This document shows, piece by piece, positions 37,241-49,086 of a stretch of 64,000 nucleotides of DNA. Within the stretch, counting starts at the first letter, position 1; every line of letters starts with the position of its first letter. Source of the stretch: Pseudomonas cichorii (GTDB lineage: Bacteria; Pseudomonadota; Gammaproteobacteria; Pseudomonadales; Pseudomonadaceae); assembly GCF_003700275.1 (NCBI RefSeq), contig NZ_RBRE01000044.1, positions 1-64,000 of the forward strand, read 5' to 3'. The translations under genes were made by a program, and so were the position numbers. Below the pieces are notes generated by a model, which was given only the letters and a program-made list of their open reading frames with translations, was not told the DNA's origin and did no database searches.

Positions 37241-37930
37241 TCAAACTCGCCTAGGCAACCAGTCGGCGTTATTCGGTTGATCGAGATGCTTGTGCAGATA
37301 GTCGGCAAACGTCTGGCGCGGGATTGAGCGGGCACCGAAGCTGTGCAGATGCTGGGTCGGCATCTGGCAATCGATCAGCACAAAGCCCCAGGCATGCAGG
37401 CGTTCGGTCAGCGTGGCGAAGCCGACCTTTGAAGCGTTGTCGGCACGGCTGAACATGGACTCACCAAAAAACAGTTGGCCCATGGCCAGGCCATACAGCC
37501 CGCCAACCAGCGCGTCCTGCTCCCAGACTTCGACACTGTGCGCGTGTCCGCGTCGATGCAGCTCCATATAGGCGTCCTGCATCGCTCCGGTTATCCAGGT
37601 TTCGTTGGCGTAACTGCGCGGTTCGGCGCAGGCCTGGATGACCGCTGCGAAGTCCTGGTCGAAGGTCACGCGATAACGTTCCTGGCGCATGAGTTTGCCG
37701 AGGCTGCGCGACACATGAATTTCGCCGGGCGGCAGCACCGTACGCGGGTCGGGCGACCACCAGAGAATGGGCTGGCCGTCCTGGAACCATGGAAAGCAAC
37801 CATGCCGGTAAGCCTGGATCAGTCGGTCGGCAGACAGGTCGCCGCCTGCGGCAAGCAGGCCGTTGGGTTCGCGCAGGGCTTTTTCCAGTGGCGGGAAAAC
37901 AAGGCTGTTGCGTTGCAACCAGGTCAGCAT
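37241..37930 (-). CDS. aat: Leucyl/phenylalanyl-tRNA-protein transferase
   Basis: A 229-residue enzyme that adds Leu or Phe to proteins with N-terminal Lys or Arg. Family signatures include [54 protein letters not shown] and [17 protein letters not shown] at 37930 ([14 protein letters not shown]) is the family start; 64 further in-frame codons upstream are not supported. Confidence 0.95.
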   Translation of the reverse strand: MLTWLQRNSLVFPPLEKALREPNGLLAAGGDLSADRLIQAYRHGCFPWFQDGQPILWWSPDPRTVLPPGEIHVSRSLGKLMRQERYRVTFDQDFAAVIQACAEPRSYANETWITGAMQDAYMELHRRGHAHSVEVWEQDALVGGLYGLAMGQLFFGESMFSRADNASKVGFATLTERLHAWGFVLIDCQMPTQHLHSFGARSIPRQTFADYLHKHLDQPNNADWLPRRV

Positions 37931-38424
37931 GGCATCAGTACTTCGCGGCAGGGGAGGGCGGGCACAGGTGTTGGTGTGCAACTCTGTACGATAAATGCGG
38001 TCACAACCGATCGCCATTATGGTGTGTGTCGTCAGGTTTCGGTAGTGCAGGCAAAAGATGGCGGGCGGATCGTCACTGATCTTCTGTCCCGCTGATAGAA
38101 TCATGTCATAAGCCTTTGTCACAAAAGAGAATGCATGCTCAAATTGAATGTCATGAGTGAGGCTCTGGTCTCCGGCGCCGATCCTTGTGGAAAAACGCCG
38201 ATCATGCGGGCTTTAAAAGCAGGTAAGGCGAGTTTTCCTACAGACCTTGGGACTTACAAAGCCTTACAATGCCTGCTTTGCGCGTTATCATTCAGGTCAT
38301 CTGCTTTGCGGGTGTTTCAGAGGTTCGCGATCCCGTTTTCGGCGCCGGTTGGCCGATACTATTCAGTAGCCGTTCATAGTCAATCAACGAGATGGTCGCG
38401 CTTGAGCGCAGGAAATAAAGCGTT
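37931..38424. other. Intergenic region between aat and ftsK
   Basis: A 494-base stretch with divergent promoters for aat and ftsK. A TACAAT hexamer (38265-38270) is a possible -10 for ftsK. An open frame at 38135-38428 shows no family likeness. In P. aeruginosa the thioredoxin reductase gene trxB1 occupies this position (from memory); no trace of it is recognised here. Confidence 0.6.
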
Positions 38425-40833
38425 TTGAAAAAATCCACCACAGCACCAGCACCCAGCTCTGTTCCGCTCTGGCGGCAGCAACTGCATTATCGGCTCAAGG
38501 AAGGTGCACTGATCGCCTTTGGTGCCTTGTGCCTGTACCTGATGATGGCCCTGTTGACCTACGATCAGAACGATCCGGGCTGGAGCCACACCAGCAGCTC
38601 CGCTCAGGTCCAGAATGCTGCCGGCCGTGCGGGTGCCTTCTGCGCCGATATCCTGTTCATGGTCCTGGGCTACTTTGCCTATATTTTCCCTTTACTGCTG
38701 GCCATCAAGGCCTGGCAGGTCTTCAGCCAGCGCCACGAGCCCTGGCAGTGGAGCGGCTGGCTGTTCTCCTGGCGTCTGATCGGCCTGGTATTCCTGATCC
38801 TGGCGGGCGCGGCACTGGCGCATATCCATTTCCACTTCGCGGCGGGCTTTCCGGGCTCGGCGGGTGGGGTGCTGGGTGAAGTGCTCGGCGATCTGGCCAA
38901 GAAAGCGCTCAACATCCAGGGCAGCACACTGCTGTTCATCGCTCTGTTCCTGTTCGGCCTGACGGTATTTACCGATCTGTCCTGGTTCAAGGTCATGGAC
39001 GTCACCGGCAAGATCACCCTGGATCTGTTCGAGCTTATCCAGAGTGCGGCCAATCGCTGGTGGATCGCCCGTAGCGAACGCAAGCAGATGGTGGCGCAAT
39101 TGCGCGAAGTCGATATGCGCGTCGACGAGGTGGTCGCCCCAGTCGTCAGTGATCGTCGCGAGCAGGTCAAGGCCAGGGAGCGCATTATCGAGCGCGAGGA
39201 ATCCCTGAGCAAACACATGACCGAGCGCGAAAAGCATGTGCCCGCGGTCATCGCTCCGACACTGGCCAAGGCGCCCGAACCGAGCAAGCGTGTCCAGAAA
39301 GAGAAGCAGGCGCCACTGTTTGTCGACAGCGCCATCGAAGGCACATTGCCGCCTATCTCGATTCTCGATCCGGCCGAAAAGAAGCAACTCAACTATTCGC
39401 CTGAATCGCTGGCTGCCGTGGGCCATTTGCTGGAAATCAAGCTCAAGGAGTTCGGTGTCGAGGTTTCCGTGGATTCCATCCATCCGGGGCCGGTGATTAC
39501 CCGCTATGAAATCCAGCCTGCCGCCGGGGTCAAGGTCAGCCGCATTTCCAACCTTGCCAAGGACCTTGCCCGCTCTCTGGCCGTAACCAGCGTCCGGGTG
39601 GTCGAGGTCATTCCCGGCAAGACCACGGTCGGTATCGAAATTCCCAACGAAGACCGGCAGATCGTGCGCTTTTCCGAGGTGTTGTCCTCGCCCGAGTACG
39701 ATAACGCCAAGTCGCCGGTCACCCTGGCGCTGGGGCATGACATCGGTGGCCGTCCGGTCATCACCGATCTGGCGAAGATGCCGCACCTGCTGGTCGCCGG
39801 TACCACCGGTTCCGGTAAGTCGGTGGGCGTCAACGCCATGATCCTGTCGATCCTGTTCAAGTCCGGTCCGGAAGACGCCAAGCTGATCATGATCGACCCG
39901 AAAATGCTTGAACTGTCGATCTACGAAGGCATTCCGCACCTGCTTTGCCCGGTCGTGACCGACATGAAGGATGCTGCCAACGCCCTGCGCTGGAGCGTTG
40001 CCGAGATGGAGCGCCGCTACAAGCTGATGGCGGCCATGGGCGTACGTAACCTTGCCGGCTTCAACCGCAAGATCAAGGACGCCGAAGAGGAAGGCAACCC
40101 GATTTCCGACCCGATGTATCGTCGTGAAAGCATCCATGACGAAGCGCCATTGCTCACCACCTTGCCGACCATCGTGGTGGTGGTCGACGAGTTCGCCGAC
40201 ATGATGATGATCGTCGGCAAGAAGGTCGAAGAGCTGATTGCACGTATCGCGCAGAAGGCGCGGGCAGCCGGTATTCACCTGATTCTGGCTACCCAGCGTC
40301 CGTCGGTGGACGTCATCACCGGTCTTATCAAGGCCAACATCCCGACGCGAATGGCGTTCCAGGTGTCGAGCAAGATCGACTCGCGGACCATCATCGACCA
40401 GGGCGGTGCCGAACAATTGCTGGGCCACGGTGACATGCTGTACATGCCGCCCGGCACCAGTCTGCCGATTCGGGTGCATGGCGCGTTCGTTTCCGACGAG
40501 GAAGTCCACCGTGTTGTGGAAGCCTGGAAACTGCGTGGCACGCCAAACTACAACGACGATATCCTGGCTGGCGTCGAAGAGGCCGGTAGCGGCTTCGATG
40601 GCGGTAGCGGCGAAGGCGGTGAAGACAGTGAGAGCGATGCCTTGTATGACGAGGCCGTGAAGTTCGTTCTTGAAAGCCGTCGTGCATCGATTTCAGCCGT
40701 GCAGCGCAAGCTCAAGATTGGCTACAACCGTGCAGCGCGCATGATCGAGGCGATGGAAATGGCCGGTGTCGTGACGTCCATGAATACCAACGGCTCGCGT
40801 GAGGTCATTGCGCCCGGCCCGATGCGCGACTGA
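38425..40833 (+). CDS. ftsK: DNA translocase FtsK
   Basis: An 802-residue septal DNA pump that aligns chromosome dimers for XerCD resolution. Four membrane segments lie within about residues 25-185, followed by a short linker rather than the very long one of E. coli. The motor has Walker [11 protein letters not shown] and Walker [14 protein letters not shown], and the C-terminal gamma winged-helix (about 735-800, [21 protein letters not shown]) reads KOPS. The start is TTG at 38425 with AGGAAA upstream; the next Met lies inside the first membrane helix. lolA follows, as in many gammaproteobacteria. Confidence 0.96.
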   Translation: MKKSTTAPAPSSVPLWRQQLHYRLKEGALIAFGALCLYLMMALLTYDQNDPGWSHTSSSAQVQNAAGRAGAFCADILFMVLGYFAYIFPLLLAIKAWQVFSQRHEPWQWSGWLFSWRLIGLVFLILAGAALAHIHFHFAAGFPGSAGGVLGEVLGDLAKKALNIQGSTLLFIALFLFGLTVFTDLSWFKVMDVTGKITLDLFELIQSAANRWWIARSERKQMVAQLREVDMRVDEVVAPVVSDRREQVKARERIIEREESLSKHMTEREKHVPAVIAPTLAKAPEPSKRVQKEKQAPLFVDSAIEGTLPPISILDPAEKKQLNYSPESLAAVGHLLEIKLKEFGVEVSVDSIHPGPVITRYEIQPAAGVKVSRISNLAKDLARSLAVTSVRVVEVIPGKTTVGIEIPNEDRQIVRFSEVLSSPEYDNAKSPVTLALGHDIGGRPVITDLAKMPHLLVAGTTGSGKSVGVNAMILSILFKSGPEDAKLIMIDPKMLELSIYEGIPHLLCPVVTDMKDAANALRWSVAEMERRYKLMAAMGVRNLAGFNRKIKDAEEEGNPISDPMYRRESIHDEAPLLTTLPTIVVVVDEFADMMMIVGKKVEELIARIAQKARAAGIHLILATQRPSVDVITGLIKANIPTRMAFQVSSKIDSRTIIDQGGAEQLLGHGDMLYMPPGTSLPIRVHGAFVSDEEVHRVVEAWKLRGTPNYNDDILAGVEEAGSGFDGGSGEGGEDSESDALYDEAVKFVLESRRASISAVQRKLKIGYNRAARMIEAMEMAGVVTSMNTNGSREVIAPGPMRD

Positions 40834-40846
40834 TTGACAACCCCGA

Positions 40847-40877
40847 CGCCGACAACATGTCAGACATGCTGTCGGCG
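40847..40877. other. Hairpin between ftsK and lolA
   Basis: CGCCGACA (40847-40854) pairs with TGTCGGCG (40870-40877), and an inner ATGT/ACAT stem continues after one mismatch. No T-run follows, so partial termination or RNA processing before lolA is more likely than full termination. Confidence 0.55.
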
Positions 40878-40902
40878 CTACATGAATCCAATGAGGAATC
40901 CC

Positions 40903-41526
40903 ATGCGTCTTATCCGCATGCTGTTGGCAACTGCACTGACTTTCTCCGCGATCCCGGCGCATGCCGACAGCAAGGACGTGGCGCGACTGACCCAGTTGCT
41001 GGAAAAATCCCAGACCCTGACCGCCCGCTTTTCCCAGTTGACGCTCGATGGCAGCGGCACACAATTGCAGGAAACCTCGGGTGAAATGGCCTTGCAGCGT
41101 CCAGGCCTGTTCAACTGGCACACGGATGCACCGCAAGAGCAACTGATGGTGTCCGACGGCAAGAAGGTTTCGCTCTGGGACCCGGATCTGCAACAGGTGA
41201 CCATCAAGACCCTGGATCAGCGTCTGACCCAGACGCCGGCCTTGCTGTTGTCCGGTGACGTGTCGAAGATCAGCGAGAGCTTCGATATCACTGCCAAGGA
41301 AGCGGGCGGCGTGATCGACTTCGTGCTCAAACCCAAGACCAAGGACACTCTGTTCGACAATCTGCGCCTGTCTTTCCGCAATGGCATCATCAACGACATG
41401 CAGTTGATCGACAGCGTTGGCCAGCGCACCAATATCCTGTTTACCGGCGTCAAGGCGAACGAGCCGATTGCGGCCAGCAAGTTCAAGTTCGATATTCCCA
41501 AAGGCGCCGATGTCATCCAAGAGTAA
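40903..41526 (+). CDS. lolA: Outer-membrane lipoprotein carrier protein LolA
   Basis: A 207-residue periplasmic chaperone that carries lipoproteins from LolCDE to LolB. The signal peptide is residues 1-21 (cut after IPAHA). The mature protein has the unclosed beta-barrel pattern, including [37 protein letters not shown] at 40903 has GAGGA just upstream; earlier in-frame Met codons would displace the signal peptide. rarA follows after 19 bases. Confidence 0.95.
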   Translation: MRLIRMLLATALTFSAIPAHADSKDVARLTQLLEKSQTLTARFSQLTLDGSGTQLQETSGEMALQRPGLFNWHTDAPQEQLMVSDGKKVSLWDPDLQQVTIKTLDQRLTQTPALLLSGDVSKISESFDITAKEAGGVIDFVLKPKTKDTLFDNLRLSFRNGIINDMQLIDSVGQRTNILFTGVKANEPIAASKFKFDIPKGADVIQE

Positions 41527-41545
41527 AAAGGCCTGAACCCGGATC

Positions 41546-42867
41546 ATGGACCTGTTTCGTAGCGAACCGATAGCTCAGCCACTGGCTGCACGTTTGCGTG
41601 CCACCAATCTGGATGAGTATGTCGGTCAGGAACACCTGCTCGCTCACGGCAAGCCTCTGCGCGAGGCGCTGGAGCAGGGTGCCCTGCATTCCATGATCTT
41701 CTGGGGGCCGCCGGGCGTGGGTAAAACCACCCTGGCGAAGCTGCTGGCCAAGGTGTCGGACGCGCACTTTGAAACGGTTTCGGCGGTGCTGGCCGGGGTC
41801 AAGGAGATTCGTCAGGCGGTCGAAGTGGCCAGGCAGCAGGCCGGGCAATACGGCCGTCGCACGATTCTGTTTGTCGATGAAGTGCACCGCTTCAACAAGT
41901 CGCAACAGGATGCCTTCCTGCCGTATGTCGAAGATGGAACCCTGATCTTCATCGGTGCGACCACTGAAAATCCCTCGTTCGAGCTGAATAACGCCTTGCT
42001 CTCACGGGCGCGGGTGTATGTGCTCAAGAGTCTTGATGAAGCGGCATTGCGCAAGCTGGTGCATCGGGCGTTGAACGAAGAGCGTGGCCTGGGCCAGCAT
42101 CGCCTGAGCCTCAGCGACGAAGGTTTCGAGATGCTGATGGCCGCCGCCGATGGTGACGGCCGGCGTATGCTCAATCTGCTGGAAAACGCTTCCGACCTTG
42201 CCGAGGATGGTTCGCAGATCAGTGTCGATCTGCTGCAAAGCCTGCTGGGCGACAGTCGTCGTCGCTTCGACAAGGGCGGCGAAGCGTTCTACGACCAGAT
42301 ATCCGCGTTGCACAAATCGATTCGTGGCTCCAATCCGGATGCAGCCTTGTACTGGTTCGCGCGGATGATCGATGGCGGTTGCGACCCGCTGTATCTGGCG
42401 CGGCGTGTGGTGCGCATGGCCAGTGAAGATATCGGCAATGCCGATCCACGTGCCTTGCCGCTGTGCATGTCGGCCTGGGATGTGCAGGAACGCCTGGGCA
42501 GCCCGGAAGGTGAGCTGGCGGTGGCTCAGGCCATCGTTTATCTGGCCTGTGCGCCGAAGAGCAATGCGGTATACATGGGCTTCAAGGCCGCGATGCGCGA
42601 AGCCACCGAGCACGGTTCGCTCGAGGTTCCGCTGCATTTGCGTAACGCGCCGACCAAATTGATGAAGCAACTGGGCTATGGCGAGGAATACCGCTATGCC
42701 CACGACGAGCCCGATGCCTATGCTGCCGGTGAAGACTACTTCCCCGAAGCACTTGAGCCGCGTCAGTATTACCAGCCAGTGCCGCGAGGCCTGGAGCTCA
42801 AGATCGGTGAAAAGCTCAAACATCTGGCGGCACTCGATGCCGCGAGCCCTCGTCAACGGAGAAAGTA

Positions 42868-42868
<1 letters not shown>
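41546..42868 (+). CDS. rarA: Replication-associated recombination protein A (MgsA/RarA)
   Basis: A 440-residue AAA+ ATPase related to clamp loaders and RuvB that acts at stalled forks. Walker A is [12 protein letters not shown], Walker B is [16 protein letters not shown], and sensor 1 is [14 protein letters not shown]. The C-terminal tetramerisation domain contains [13 protein letters not shown] and [12 protein letters not shown]. It completes the conserved ftsK-lolA-rarA group, and its stop overlaps the crcB GTG start by one base. Confidence 0.95.
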
Positions 42869-44539
<1,671 letters not shown>

Positions 44540-45934
44540 ATGGAATTCCTGCCGCTGTTCCACAATTTGCGTGGCAGCCGGGTACTGGTCGTCGGTGGTG
44601 GCGAGATTGCCTTGCGCAAATCCCGCCTGCTGACCGAAGCCGGTGCACTGTTGCGAGTGGTCGCACCCGACATCGAGGCACAGTTGGGCGAGCTGGTCGA
44701 GCGCAGCGGTGGCGAATTGATTTTGCGCGGCTACAGCGAGGACGATCTCGACGGTTGCGTGCTGGTCATCGCCGCCACCGACGATGAACCGCTCAATGCC
44801 CGGGTTTCCCATGAGGCACGGCAGCGCTGTGTGCCGGTCAATGTGGTGGATGCGCCTGCATTGTGCAGCGTCATCTTTCCAGCCATTGTCGACCGTTCAC
44901 CCTTGGTGATTGCGGTTTCCAGTGGCGGTGATGCGCCTGTTCTGGCTCGTTTGATCCGTGCCAGACTGGAGACCTGGATACCTTCTACCTATGGTCAGTT
45001 GGCAGGGCTTGCTGCGCGCTTTCGCAATCAGGTCAAAGGCCTGTTTCCGGACGTGCAGCAGCGCCGGGCATTCTGGGAAGATGTTTTCCAGGGCCCAATC
45101 GCCGACAGGCAACTGGCCGGGCAGGGCAGTGAAGCCGAACGGCTGCTGATCGCCAAGATCGCAGGCGATGCGCCCAAGGCGCAGGGCGAGGTGTATCTGG
45201 TCGGCGCCGGACCGGGCGACCCTGATCTCTTGACCTTCCGTGCCTTGCGTCTGATGCAGCAGGCCGATGTGGTGCTGTACGACCGTCTTGTGGCGCCTGC
45301 GATTCTTGACCTTTGCCGCCGTGATGCGGAACGGGTCTATGTCGGCAAGCGGCGAGCCGATCATGCATTGCCTCAGGATCAGATCAATCAGCAACTGGTC
45401 GATCTGGCCAGGCAGGGCAAGCGCGTGGTGCGCTTGAAAGGCGGTGATCCGTTCATCTTTGGCCGTGGTGGTGAAGAGATCGAGGAACTGGCTGCCCATG
45501 GCATCCCGTTTCAGGTCGTGCCGGGCATTACCGCAGCCAGTGGTTGCGCGGCATATGCCGGGATTCCGCTGACCCATCGCGACTATGCCCAGTCGGTGCG
45601 TTTCATCACCGGGCATCTGAAAGATGGCACCAGCAATCTGCCCTGGAATGATCTGGTCGCGCCTGCGCAGACCCTGGTGTTCTACATGGGCCTGATCGGG
45701 CTGCCGATCATCTGCGAGCAATTGGTCAAGCATGGCCGCTCGGCGGATACGCCGGCTGCGTTGATCCAGCAGGGCACAACCTCAAGCCAGCGCGTGTTCA
45801 CTGGCACTCTGGCCAACCTGCCGCAACTGGTGGCAGAGCATGAGGTTCATGCTCCGACACTGGTGATCGTCGGTGAAGTGGTCCAGTTGCGTGAGAAACT
45901 TGCCTGGTTTGAAGGCGCACAATCCAGCGTCTGA
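44540..45934 (+). CDS. cysG: Siroheme synthase (trifunctional CysG)
   Basis: A 464-residue enzyme combining an N-terminal NAD-dependent precorrin-2 dehydrogenase/ferrochelatase (about 1-205; [25 protein letters not shown]) with a C-terminal uroporphyrinogen-III methyltransferase (about 215-455; [54 protein letters not shown]). It makes siroheme for sulfite and nitrite reduction. It abuts serS. The length is standard. Confidence 0.97.
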   Translation: MEFLPLFHNLRGSRVLVVGGGEIALRKSRLLTEAGALLRVVAPDIEAQLGELVERSGGELILRGYSEDDLDGCVLVIAATDDEPLNARVSHEARQRCVPVNVVDAPALCSVIFPAIVDRSPLVIAVSSGGDAPVLARLIRARLETWIPSTYGQLAGLAARFRNQVKGLFPDVQQRRAFWEDVFQGPIADRQLAGQGSEAERLLIAKIAGDAPKAQGEVYLVGAGPGDPDLLTFRALRLMQQADVVLYDRLVAPAILDLCRRDAERVYVGKRRADHALPQDQINQQLVDLARQGKRVVRLKGGDPFIFGRGGEEIEELAAHGIPFQVVPGITAASGCAAYAGIPLTHRDYAQSVRFITGHLKDGTSNLPWNDLVAPAQTLVFYMGLIGLPIICEQLVKHGRSADTPAALIQQGTTSSQRVFTGTLANLPQLVAEHEVHAPTLVIVGEVVQLREKLAWFEGAQSSV

Positions 45935-45944
45935 CGGTTACTCC

Positions 45945-45968
45945 GGATAGCCCGCGTGCGGGCTATCC
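45945..45968. terminator. Hairpin between converging cysG and the GS-HQR gene
   Basis: A perfect 11-bp inverted repeat (45945-45955 with 45958-45968) starts ten bases after the cysG stop. T-runs are absent, so efficiency is uncertain. Confidence 0.6.
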
Positions 45969-45978
45969 ATCCCTCCGC

Positions 45979-46986
45979 TCAAACTCCCTCGCTGTTCCAG
46001 ATTCCCTTGCCAGGCAAGCGCTGTCGGTCATGGCTGGCCTCGAAGTTCAGGGCCGGACCTTTCGGGATGACGCCCGTCGGGTTGATGGTGCGATGGCTGG
46101 CGTAGTAATGACCCTTGATGTGCTCAAGGTTCACGGTTTCGGCAATTCCCGGCCATTGGTACAGCTCGCGTAACCAGTTGCTCAGGTTCGGGTAATCGGC
46201 AATGCGCCGCAGGTTGCACTTGAAGTGGCTGTAATAAACCGCATCGAAACGCACGATGGTGGTGAAAAGCCGGATATCCGCTTCGGTCAGGTATTCGCCC
46301 GCCAGATAACGCTTTTCGCCCAGCAGCTTTTCAAGAACATCCAGCTGGCTGAACAAGGCATCGAAAGCTTCTTCGTACGCGCCTTGCGAGGTGGCAAAGC
46401 CTGCCCGATACACACCGTTATTCACGGTCGGGTAAATCTGCTCGTTGAGTTGGTCGATTCTCGCTTGCAGGGCATCCGGATACAGGTCCAGGTGATTGCC
46501 TGTCAGCTCGTTGAATGCCGAGTTGAACATGCGGATGATTTCCGCCGACTCGTTGCTGACGATACGTTGTTGCTGTTTGTCCCACAGCACCGGCACAGTA
46601 ACGCGCCCGGTGTAGACAGCATCATCGGCGGTGTAGCGCTGATGAAGGAATTGCAGATGATCGAGACTGTCGCCGGTTGAGCCTGTCTGTGTGTCGAAGG
46701 TCCAGCCGTTTTCCAGCATCAGCCAGCTGACTGCCGAGACGTCGATCAGGCTTTCCAGGCCTTTGAGCTTGCGCAGGATCAATGTCCGGTGCGCCCATGG
46801 GCAGGCCAGCGATACATACAAGTGGTAGCGGCCCGCTTGTGCAGCAAATCCACCTTCACCTGTTGGACCAGGGTTGCCACTGGCGGTTACCCAGTTGCGG
46901 CGCTGCGCGTTTTCGCGCTGGAAAGCGCCGTCCTTGCTGCTTTCGTACCACTGGTCATGCCAGCGTCCTTCGATGAGAAGGCCCAT
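45979..46986 (-). CDS. yqjG: Glutathionyl-hydroquinone reductase (Xi-class GST)
   Basis: A 335-residue enzyme of the YqjG/PcpF/ECM4 type that removes glutathione from glutathionyl-hydroquinones. The catalytic cysteine lies in SLACPWAHRTLI. The N-terminal extension (GEGGFAAQAGRYHLYVSL) and C-terminal helices (EADIRLFTTIVRFDAVYYSHFKCN) are class hallmarks. ATG at 46986 begins MGLLIEGRWHDQWY, as in the family. It is a single gene, with a 15-bp palindrome upstream. Confidence 0.92.
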   Translation of the reverse strand: MGLLIEGRWHDQWYESSKDGAFQRENAQRRNWVTASGNPGPTGEGGFAAQAGRYHLYVSLACPWAHRTLILRKLKGLESLIDVSAVSWLMLENGWTFDTQTGSTGDSLDHLQFLHQRYTADDAVYTGRVTVPVLWDKQQQRIVSNESAEIIRMFNSAFNELTGNHLDLYPDALQARIDQLNEQIYPTVNNGVYRAGFATSQGAYEEAFDALFSQLDVLEKLLGEKRYLAGEYLTEADIRLFTTIVRFDAVYYSHFKCNLRRIADYPNLSNWLRELYQWPGIAETVNLEHIKGHYYASHRTINPTGVIPKGPALNFEASHDRQRLPGKGIWNSEGV

Positions 46987-47075
46987 GTCTGACTCCAATC
47001 TGTAAATGAATATAGGTTGTGAGTCAGTCTAATCGAGTTGGTTCGACGAAAAAGCGCAAAGAATGGCCTTGCATG

Positions 47076-47090
47076 ATCGAATAGTTCGAT
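47076..47090. promoter_or_regulatory. Palindrome ATCGAA-N3-TTCGAT
   Basis: A perfect 6-3-6 inverted repeat lies in the 107-base gap upstream of the GS-HQR gene and just after the stop of the TrpD2-like gene. It has the size and T-N11-A form of a LysR-type operator, but no regulator gene is adjacent. Confidence 0.4.
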
Positions 47091-47093
47091 AGA

Positions 47094-48095
47094 TTAAAGG
47101 GCCTTGTTACGAAGCTCCCAGAAACTCTCGGCTTGCGCGAAAGCTTCTTCGCGCTCAATACCCAGGCCGCGCAGGGCAAGGGCAATGGTCGAAATCAGCG
47201 CAAGTTGCGGGTAGCTATCCTCTATTTCGCCACGCCACAGGGCCACCAGTTGTTGTGGGTCCAGCGTTGCGGGTTTGACATGGCGCCTGGGCGAAAGGGC
47301 CGGCCATTCCTCATCCCAGCCTTGTCCGTTGCTGGTGCCATACAAGTGGCTGATGGTATCGGGGTTGATCTCAATCTCGCCGCCATCACCCTTGATCACA
47401 ATCGCATTGTCGCCCAGCAGCGTGCTGGCCTCGCGGTGCACGCTTTGATAGCCCGGATGAAAGATGCTCTGCAGGCCGCAGCGGGCATGCAACGGGTTGA
47501 GCACCCGAGCCAGGGAATGGATCGGCGAGCGCAGGCCCAGGGTATTGCGCAGATCGATCATGCGCTGCAACTGCGGAGCCCAGTCGCCCAGCGGAATGAA
47601 CGCCAGATTGTGTTGCTCCAGAGCGCTTTCGACCGCCTGCCAGTTACGGCACAGCGGAATATCCAGCAGGCCGAGCAATTGTTCAGTGTAAAGCCGTCCG
47701 GCGGTATGTGCGCCGCCGCCATGCAGCAGCACCTTTATGCCGTTCTGGGCCAGGCACTTGGCGGCCAGCAGATACCAGGGCAAATGGCGCTTCTTGCCGG
47801 CGTAAGTCGGCCAGTCGATATCTACCTGCAACGGCGGGGCTGTCAGGCGTTCGCGTACTGCCTCGGTGAAGCCGGCCAGTTCTTCCGGGCTTTCTTCCTT
47901 GTGGCGTAGCAGCATCAGGAAGGCGCCGAGCTGGGTGTCTTCTACCTGTTCATCGAGCAGCATGCCCATGGCTTTGCGGGCTTCTTCGCGAGTCAGGTTG
48001 CGGGCGCCGCGTTTGCCTTTGCCCAGAATGCGGACGAATTCGGCAAATGGATGTTCGGCAGGTGTTTCGGTGACGAGCGGGGAATAATCGTTCAT
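47094..48095 (-). CDS. TrpD2/YbiB-family glycosyltransferase-like protein
   Basis: A 333-residue protein with the anthranilate phosphoribosyltransferase fold (N-terminal GKRGARNLTREEARKAMGMLLDEQ; LLHGGGAHTAGRLYTEQLL). E. coli YbiB (TrpD2) lacks tryptophan-pathway activity and binds nucleic acids; the same is assumed here. ATG at 48095 overlaps the tusE stop by four bases (ATGA), tying it to the tus operon. That linkage is intriguing because TusE handles sulfur for tRNA, but no direct functional evidence can be read here. Confidence 0.85.
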   Translation of the reverse strand: MNDYSPLVTETPAEHPFAEFVRILGKGKRGARNLTREEARKAMGMLLDEQVEDTQLGAFLMLLRHKEESPEELAGFTEAVRERLTAPPLQVDIDWPTYAGKKRHLPWYLLAAKCLAQNGIKVLLHGGGAHTAGRLYTEQLLGLLDIPLCRNWQAVESALEQHNLAFIPLGDWAPQLQRMIDLRNTLGLRSPIHSLARVLNPLHARCGLQSIFHPGYQSVHREASTLLGDNAIVIKGDGGEIEINPDTISHLYGTSNGQGWDEEWPALSPRRHVKPATLDPQQLVALWRGEIEDSYPQLALISTIALALRGLGIEREEAFAQAESFWELRNKAL

Positions 48096-48427
48096 ATGCA
48101 ATTGGTCGGCTTCGGCAGGCCCGCCAGCTTGGCGGCCAGTTTGGCGGGAGTGCCATTGAACAGGCGGTTGAGATGCATGCTATTGCCTTTCTCCGGCCCA
48201 AGCTTGAGGGCCGTGTATTTGATCAACGGGCGAGTGGCGGGCGAGAGCTGGAATTGCGCATGGAACTCCCGCAACAGTTGCAGGATTTCCACATGCTCCG
48301 GGCTCAGCGCTATGCCTTCTTCGCCAGCCAGTGCCTGCGCGACTTCCAGCGACCAGTCGTTGAGGTCCTGAAGAAACCCGTCTTTATCCAGAGCAATGCT
48401 GCGCTCGGCAACGATCAACTGTTTCAT
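48092..48427 (-). CDS. tusE: Sulfur relay protein TusE (DsrC family)
   Basis: A 111-residue DsrC-like protein that accepts persulfide from TusD and passes it to MnmA for tRNA 2-thiolation. The essential cysteine is the penultimate residue, in the conserved KPTNCI tail. An internal helix-turn pattern (EHVEILQLLREFHAQFQLSP) matches the family. It overlaps tusB upstream and the TrpD2-like gene downstream by ATGA junctions. DsrC-type sulfite reductase genes are absent, so the Tus role is preferred. Confidence 0.93.
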   Translation of the reverse strand: MKQLIVAERSIALDKDGFLQDLNDWSLEVAQALAGEEGIALSPEHVEILQLLREFHAQFQLSPATRPLIKYTALKLGPEKGNSMHLNRLFNGTPAKLAAKLAGLPKPTNCI

Positions 48428-48723
48428 AGCCAGGTATTGACCTTGTCGAAGCGGATCGACAGCTCGACGAAACCCGGATAATCGACGCCGGTGACACCGT
48501 CGGGCAACTGCAGATTTCGGGCGCTTATATCTTCATCCAGCGCAAACAGCCTGAGAGCGGGCATATGCTTTTCCAGCGCCAGCAAAGGGGCGCAGGACGG
48601 CATCAATGCGTAAGTCGCATCTCCGCAGAGCAGCAGGCCGTCATCCGGCCTCAGCAGGCTCAGGCAGCTATCCAGGCGCGTGTCGGCAAACGGCGAGTGA
48701 GAGAGAACGTGCAAGGTAGCCAT
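48424..48723 (-). CDS. tusB: Sulfur relay subunit TusB
   Basis: A 99-residue member of the TusBCD hexamer, DsrH-like, with the N-terminal strand MATLHVLSHSPFAD and the segment LRPDDGLLLCGDATYA. TusB is structural and lacks a catalytic role in sulfur transfer. The start overlaps the tusC stop by one base, and its stop overlaps tusE by four. Confidence 0.9.
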   Translation of the reverse strand: MATLHVLSHSPFADTRLDSCLSLLRPDDGLLLCGDATYALMPSCAPLLALEKHMPALRLFALDEDISARNLQLPDGVTGVDYPGFVELSIRFDKVNTWL

Positions 48724-49085
48724 CAGATCGTTATCACTTGATCGTAGCGGTCCACAAGAGCCGATAGCTCGGATCTTGCGGACAGCTGATTGATTTCGGT
48801 ATCCAGCTCAGTGCCAGGGATGCCGCGTTCTGCCAGGCTTTGCCCGCACGCATAGACCTCTTCGACACCAAATATCGACAGCGCCTTCAGGTTGGCAGTG
48901 AGATCCTTCTGTTGCAGCGCCGAGGCGTTTTGCCCGGGCCGCAACTGAAACACACCATCGTCCATGAACAGCAGGCCAACCGGCAGATCGTAGGCGCCGC
49001 CCGCCAGCACGATATCCAGCGCTTCACGCGCACTGGTGCCAGCCCAGGGTGCCTGGCGACTGATGATCAATAATGATCTGGCCAT
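48723..49085 (-). CDS. tusC: Sulfur relay subunit TusC
   Basis: A 120-residue DsrF-like subunit of TusBCD (SLLIISRQAPWAGTSAREALD; LFMDDGVFQL). It begins one base after the tusD stop. No catalytic cysteine is expected in this subunit; the one seen (VYACGQSLAERG) matches a structural position in the family. Confidence 0.9.
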   Translation of the reverse strand: MARSLLIISRQAPWAGTSAREALDIVLAGGAYDLPVGLLFMDDGVFQLRPGQNASALQQKDLTANLKALSIFGVEEVYACGQSLAERGIPGTELDTEINQLSARSELSALVDRYDQVITI

Positions 49086-49086
49086 T

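Noticed and set aside
38135..38428. 97-codon open frame between aat and ftsK
   Set aside because: No family similarity, no clear ribosome site, and it overlaps the ftsK start; considered as a trxB remnant but no thioredoxin-reductase motif is visible.
38692..40509. 605-codon open frame opposite ftsK
   Set aside because: Antisense shadow; no start signal and no recognisable domain.
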